The notes beneath the pieces were generated by a model. The model worked only from the letters and a program-made list of their open reading frames with translations. It was not told where the DNA came from and did not search any database. Shown here in pieces: positions 63,271 to 64,000 of a stretch of DNA of 64,000 bases. The translations under genes and the position numbers were made by a program. Position 1 is the stretch's first letter; every line of letters starts with the position of its first letter. Source of the DNA: JABDLO01 sp041749255 (GTDB taxonomy: Bacteria; Bacteroidota; Bacteroidia; Chitinophagales; Saprospiraceae); assembly GCA_041749255.1 (NCBI GenBank), contig JBGTBR010000010.1, forward strand, positions 62,001 to 126,000, read 5' to 3'.

Positions 63271-64000
63271 CTAATTTCCGGTGAACCTGGCATCCCTTCT
63301 TTCGATAAAAGACATAAGCCCTTCCCTGGCATCATTAGAGTCCATTAATTTCCTTGCTTCATGGAGGAGTTGACTGATCGCTTCATTTTGATTATGCAGT
63401 GATAGTTCTGCATTTTTTAAGGTAGCGTATACACCCAATGGAGCCTGAGCAGTAATGGTATGGGCAATTTCAAAGGCTCTTGATTCGGGAGCACCTTCCA
63501 CAAGCTCTTGTACGAAACCTATTCTGAATGCTTCCTCAGCGTCAAACCGATCACCGGTTAGCAGATACCGCATTGCATTTCCCCAACCGCAACGCTGAGG
63601 CATTCTCACTGTAGCGCCTCCAAAAGGAAAAATTCCCCTTTTGATTTCAATTTGGCCAAAAGTGGTATTCTTTGACGCCACGGCAATATCGTTTGCCAGA
63701 ATCAATTCCATTCCTACAGTGAAACAATAACCTTTTACTGCCAATACCACCGGTTTTGTTTTATGCCGTCCGGTAGTGCGCATGGGATCTATATCCTCTA
63801 TGCCAAACAATGGTTTTCCGTTCATGACTTCAGGTCCGACGCTGGCTAAATCAAGACCGGAAGTAAAATGATCTCCATTTGCAATAATGACCCCACACCT
63901 GACTTCTTTATCCTCTTCCATCTGCGTGAATGCAGCTGCTAAACCAGCCAACATCCCTGGTGTAAAAGCATTCATTTTTTCTTGCCTGTCCAATGTAATG
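63271..64000 (-). CDS. Enoyl-CoA hydratase/isomerase family protein, N-terminus cut by window edge
   Basis: At least 243 residues; the frame runs off the right edge (ITLDRQEKMNAFTPGM, the usual crotonase lead, begins at the edge). NGDHFTSGLDLASV holds the first oxyanion-hole region, and KGYCFTVGMELILANDIAVAS the second; Glu of the hydratase pair is not clear, so it may be an isomerase or another crotonase. It acts on acyl-CoA in the cytoplasm. Ends 72 bases after the oxidoreductase gene, convergent. Confidence 0.88.
   Translation of the reverse strand, partial: ITLDRQEKMNAFTPGMLAGLAAAFTQMEEDKEVRCGVIIANGDHFTSGLDLASVGPEVMNGKPLFGIEDIDPMRTTGRHKTKPVVLAVKGYCFTVGMELILANDIAVASKNTTFGQIEIKRGIFPFGGATVRMPQRCGWGNAMRYLLTGDRFDAEEAFRIGFVQELVEGAPESRAFEIAHTITAQAPLGVYATLKNAELSLHNQNEAISQLLHEARKLMDSNDAREGLMSFIERRDARFTGN

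Overview
The window is AT-rich chromosomal DNA from a member of the Bacteroidota. The basis is: a secreted metalloprotease with a type IX secretion (Por) C-terminal sorting domain; many lipoproteins with short lipoboxes; an ExbB-ExbD-ExbD-TonB operon; DUF4199, WbqC-like and PD40 proteins; a PafA-type phosphatase; a CrtY-type lycopene cyclase; and few recognisable Shine-Dalgarno sites. I cannot fix the genus. Nothing marks it as phage or plasmid: it is an ordinary chromosome with one very large signalling locus and several repeat islands.

Layout. 0-17.4 kb is mixed housekeeping: a MobA-like fragment, an M14 carboxypeptidase, threonine synthase, GTP cyclohydrolase II, a decarboxylase/S58 peptidase pair, a glycosyltransferase, WbqC, an exported EEP phosphoesterase, GNATs, small lipoproteins, and a membrane LuxR regulator next to a DUF4199 protein. 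17.6-27.6 kb is one signalling locus on the plus strand: a roughly 2,600-residue soluble hybrid histidine kinase with twelve tandem GAF domains, a single-domain response regulator, and a class III nucleotide cyclase. 27.7-31.0 kb encodes an apparently catalytically dead 5'-nucleotidase-like protein that ends as an outer-membrane barrel. 31.2-32.1 kb is a tandem array built from initiator tRNA and a GIY-YIG gene, with one intact copy of each plus decayed copies whose tRNA parts carry inserted hairpins.

32.4-49.5 kb holds MsrA/MsrB, an epoxide-hydrolase-like enzyme, an ExbD-like lipoprotein, a folC-GNAT-ubiX-plsC operon, lycopene cyclase, the TonB energising operon, an M49-like peptidase, a CoA-binding protein, and an operon of small membrane protein, Gfo/Idh/MocA oxidoreductase, sugar transferase, aroE and proline dehydrogenase. 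49.5-64 kb holds a second M14 carboxypeptidase, a bestrophin, an SGNH protein, a PafA phosphatase followed by a PiT-like permease (a probable phosphate-scavenging pair), a 1.2-kb repeat island, the T9SS metalloprotease, a lipoprotein MsrA, a Tat-type oxidoreductase and the start of a crotonase gene.

The most unusual items are the 12-GAF kinase/REC/cyclase locus, whose repeats 5 and 6 are nearly identical; the tRNA/GIY-YIG array with hairpin substitutions; the SPOR-like/dead nucleotidase/barrel fusion; the lipid-anchored ExbD-like domain; and two intergenic islands that share the same set of short tandem and palindromic repeats. All calls come from reading the sequence and from family knowledge; no database search was run.
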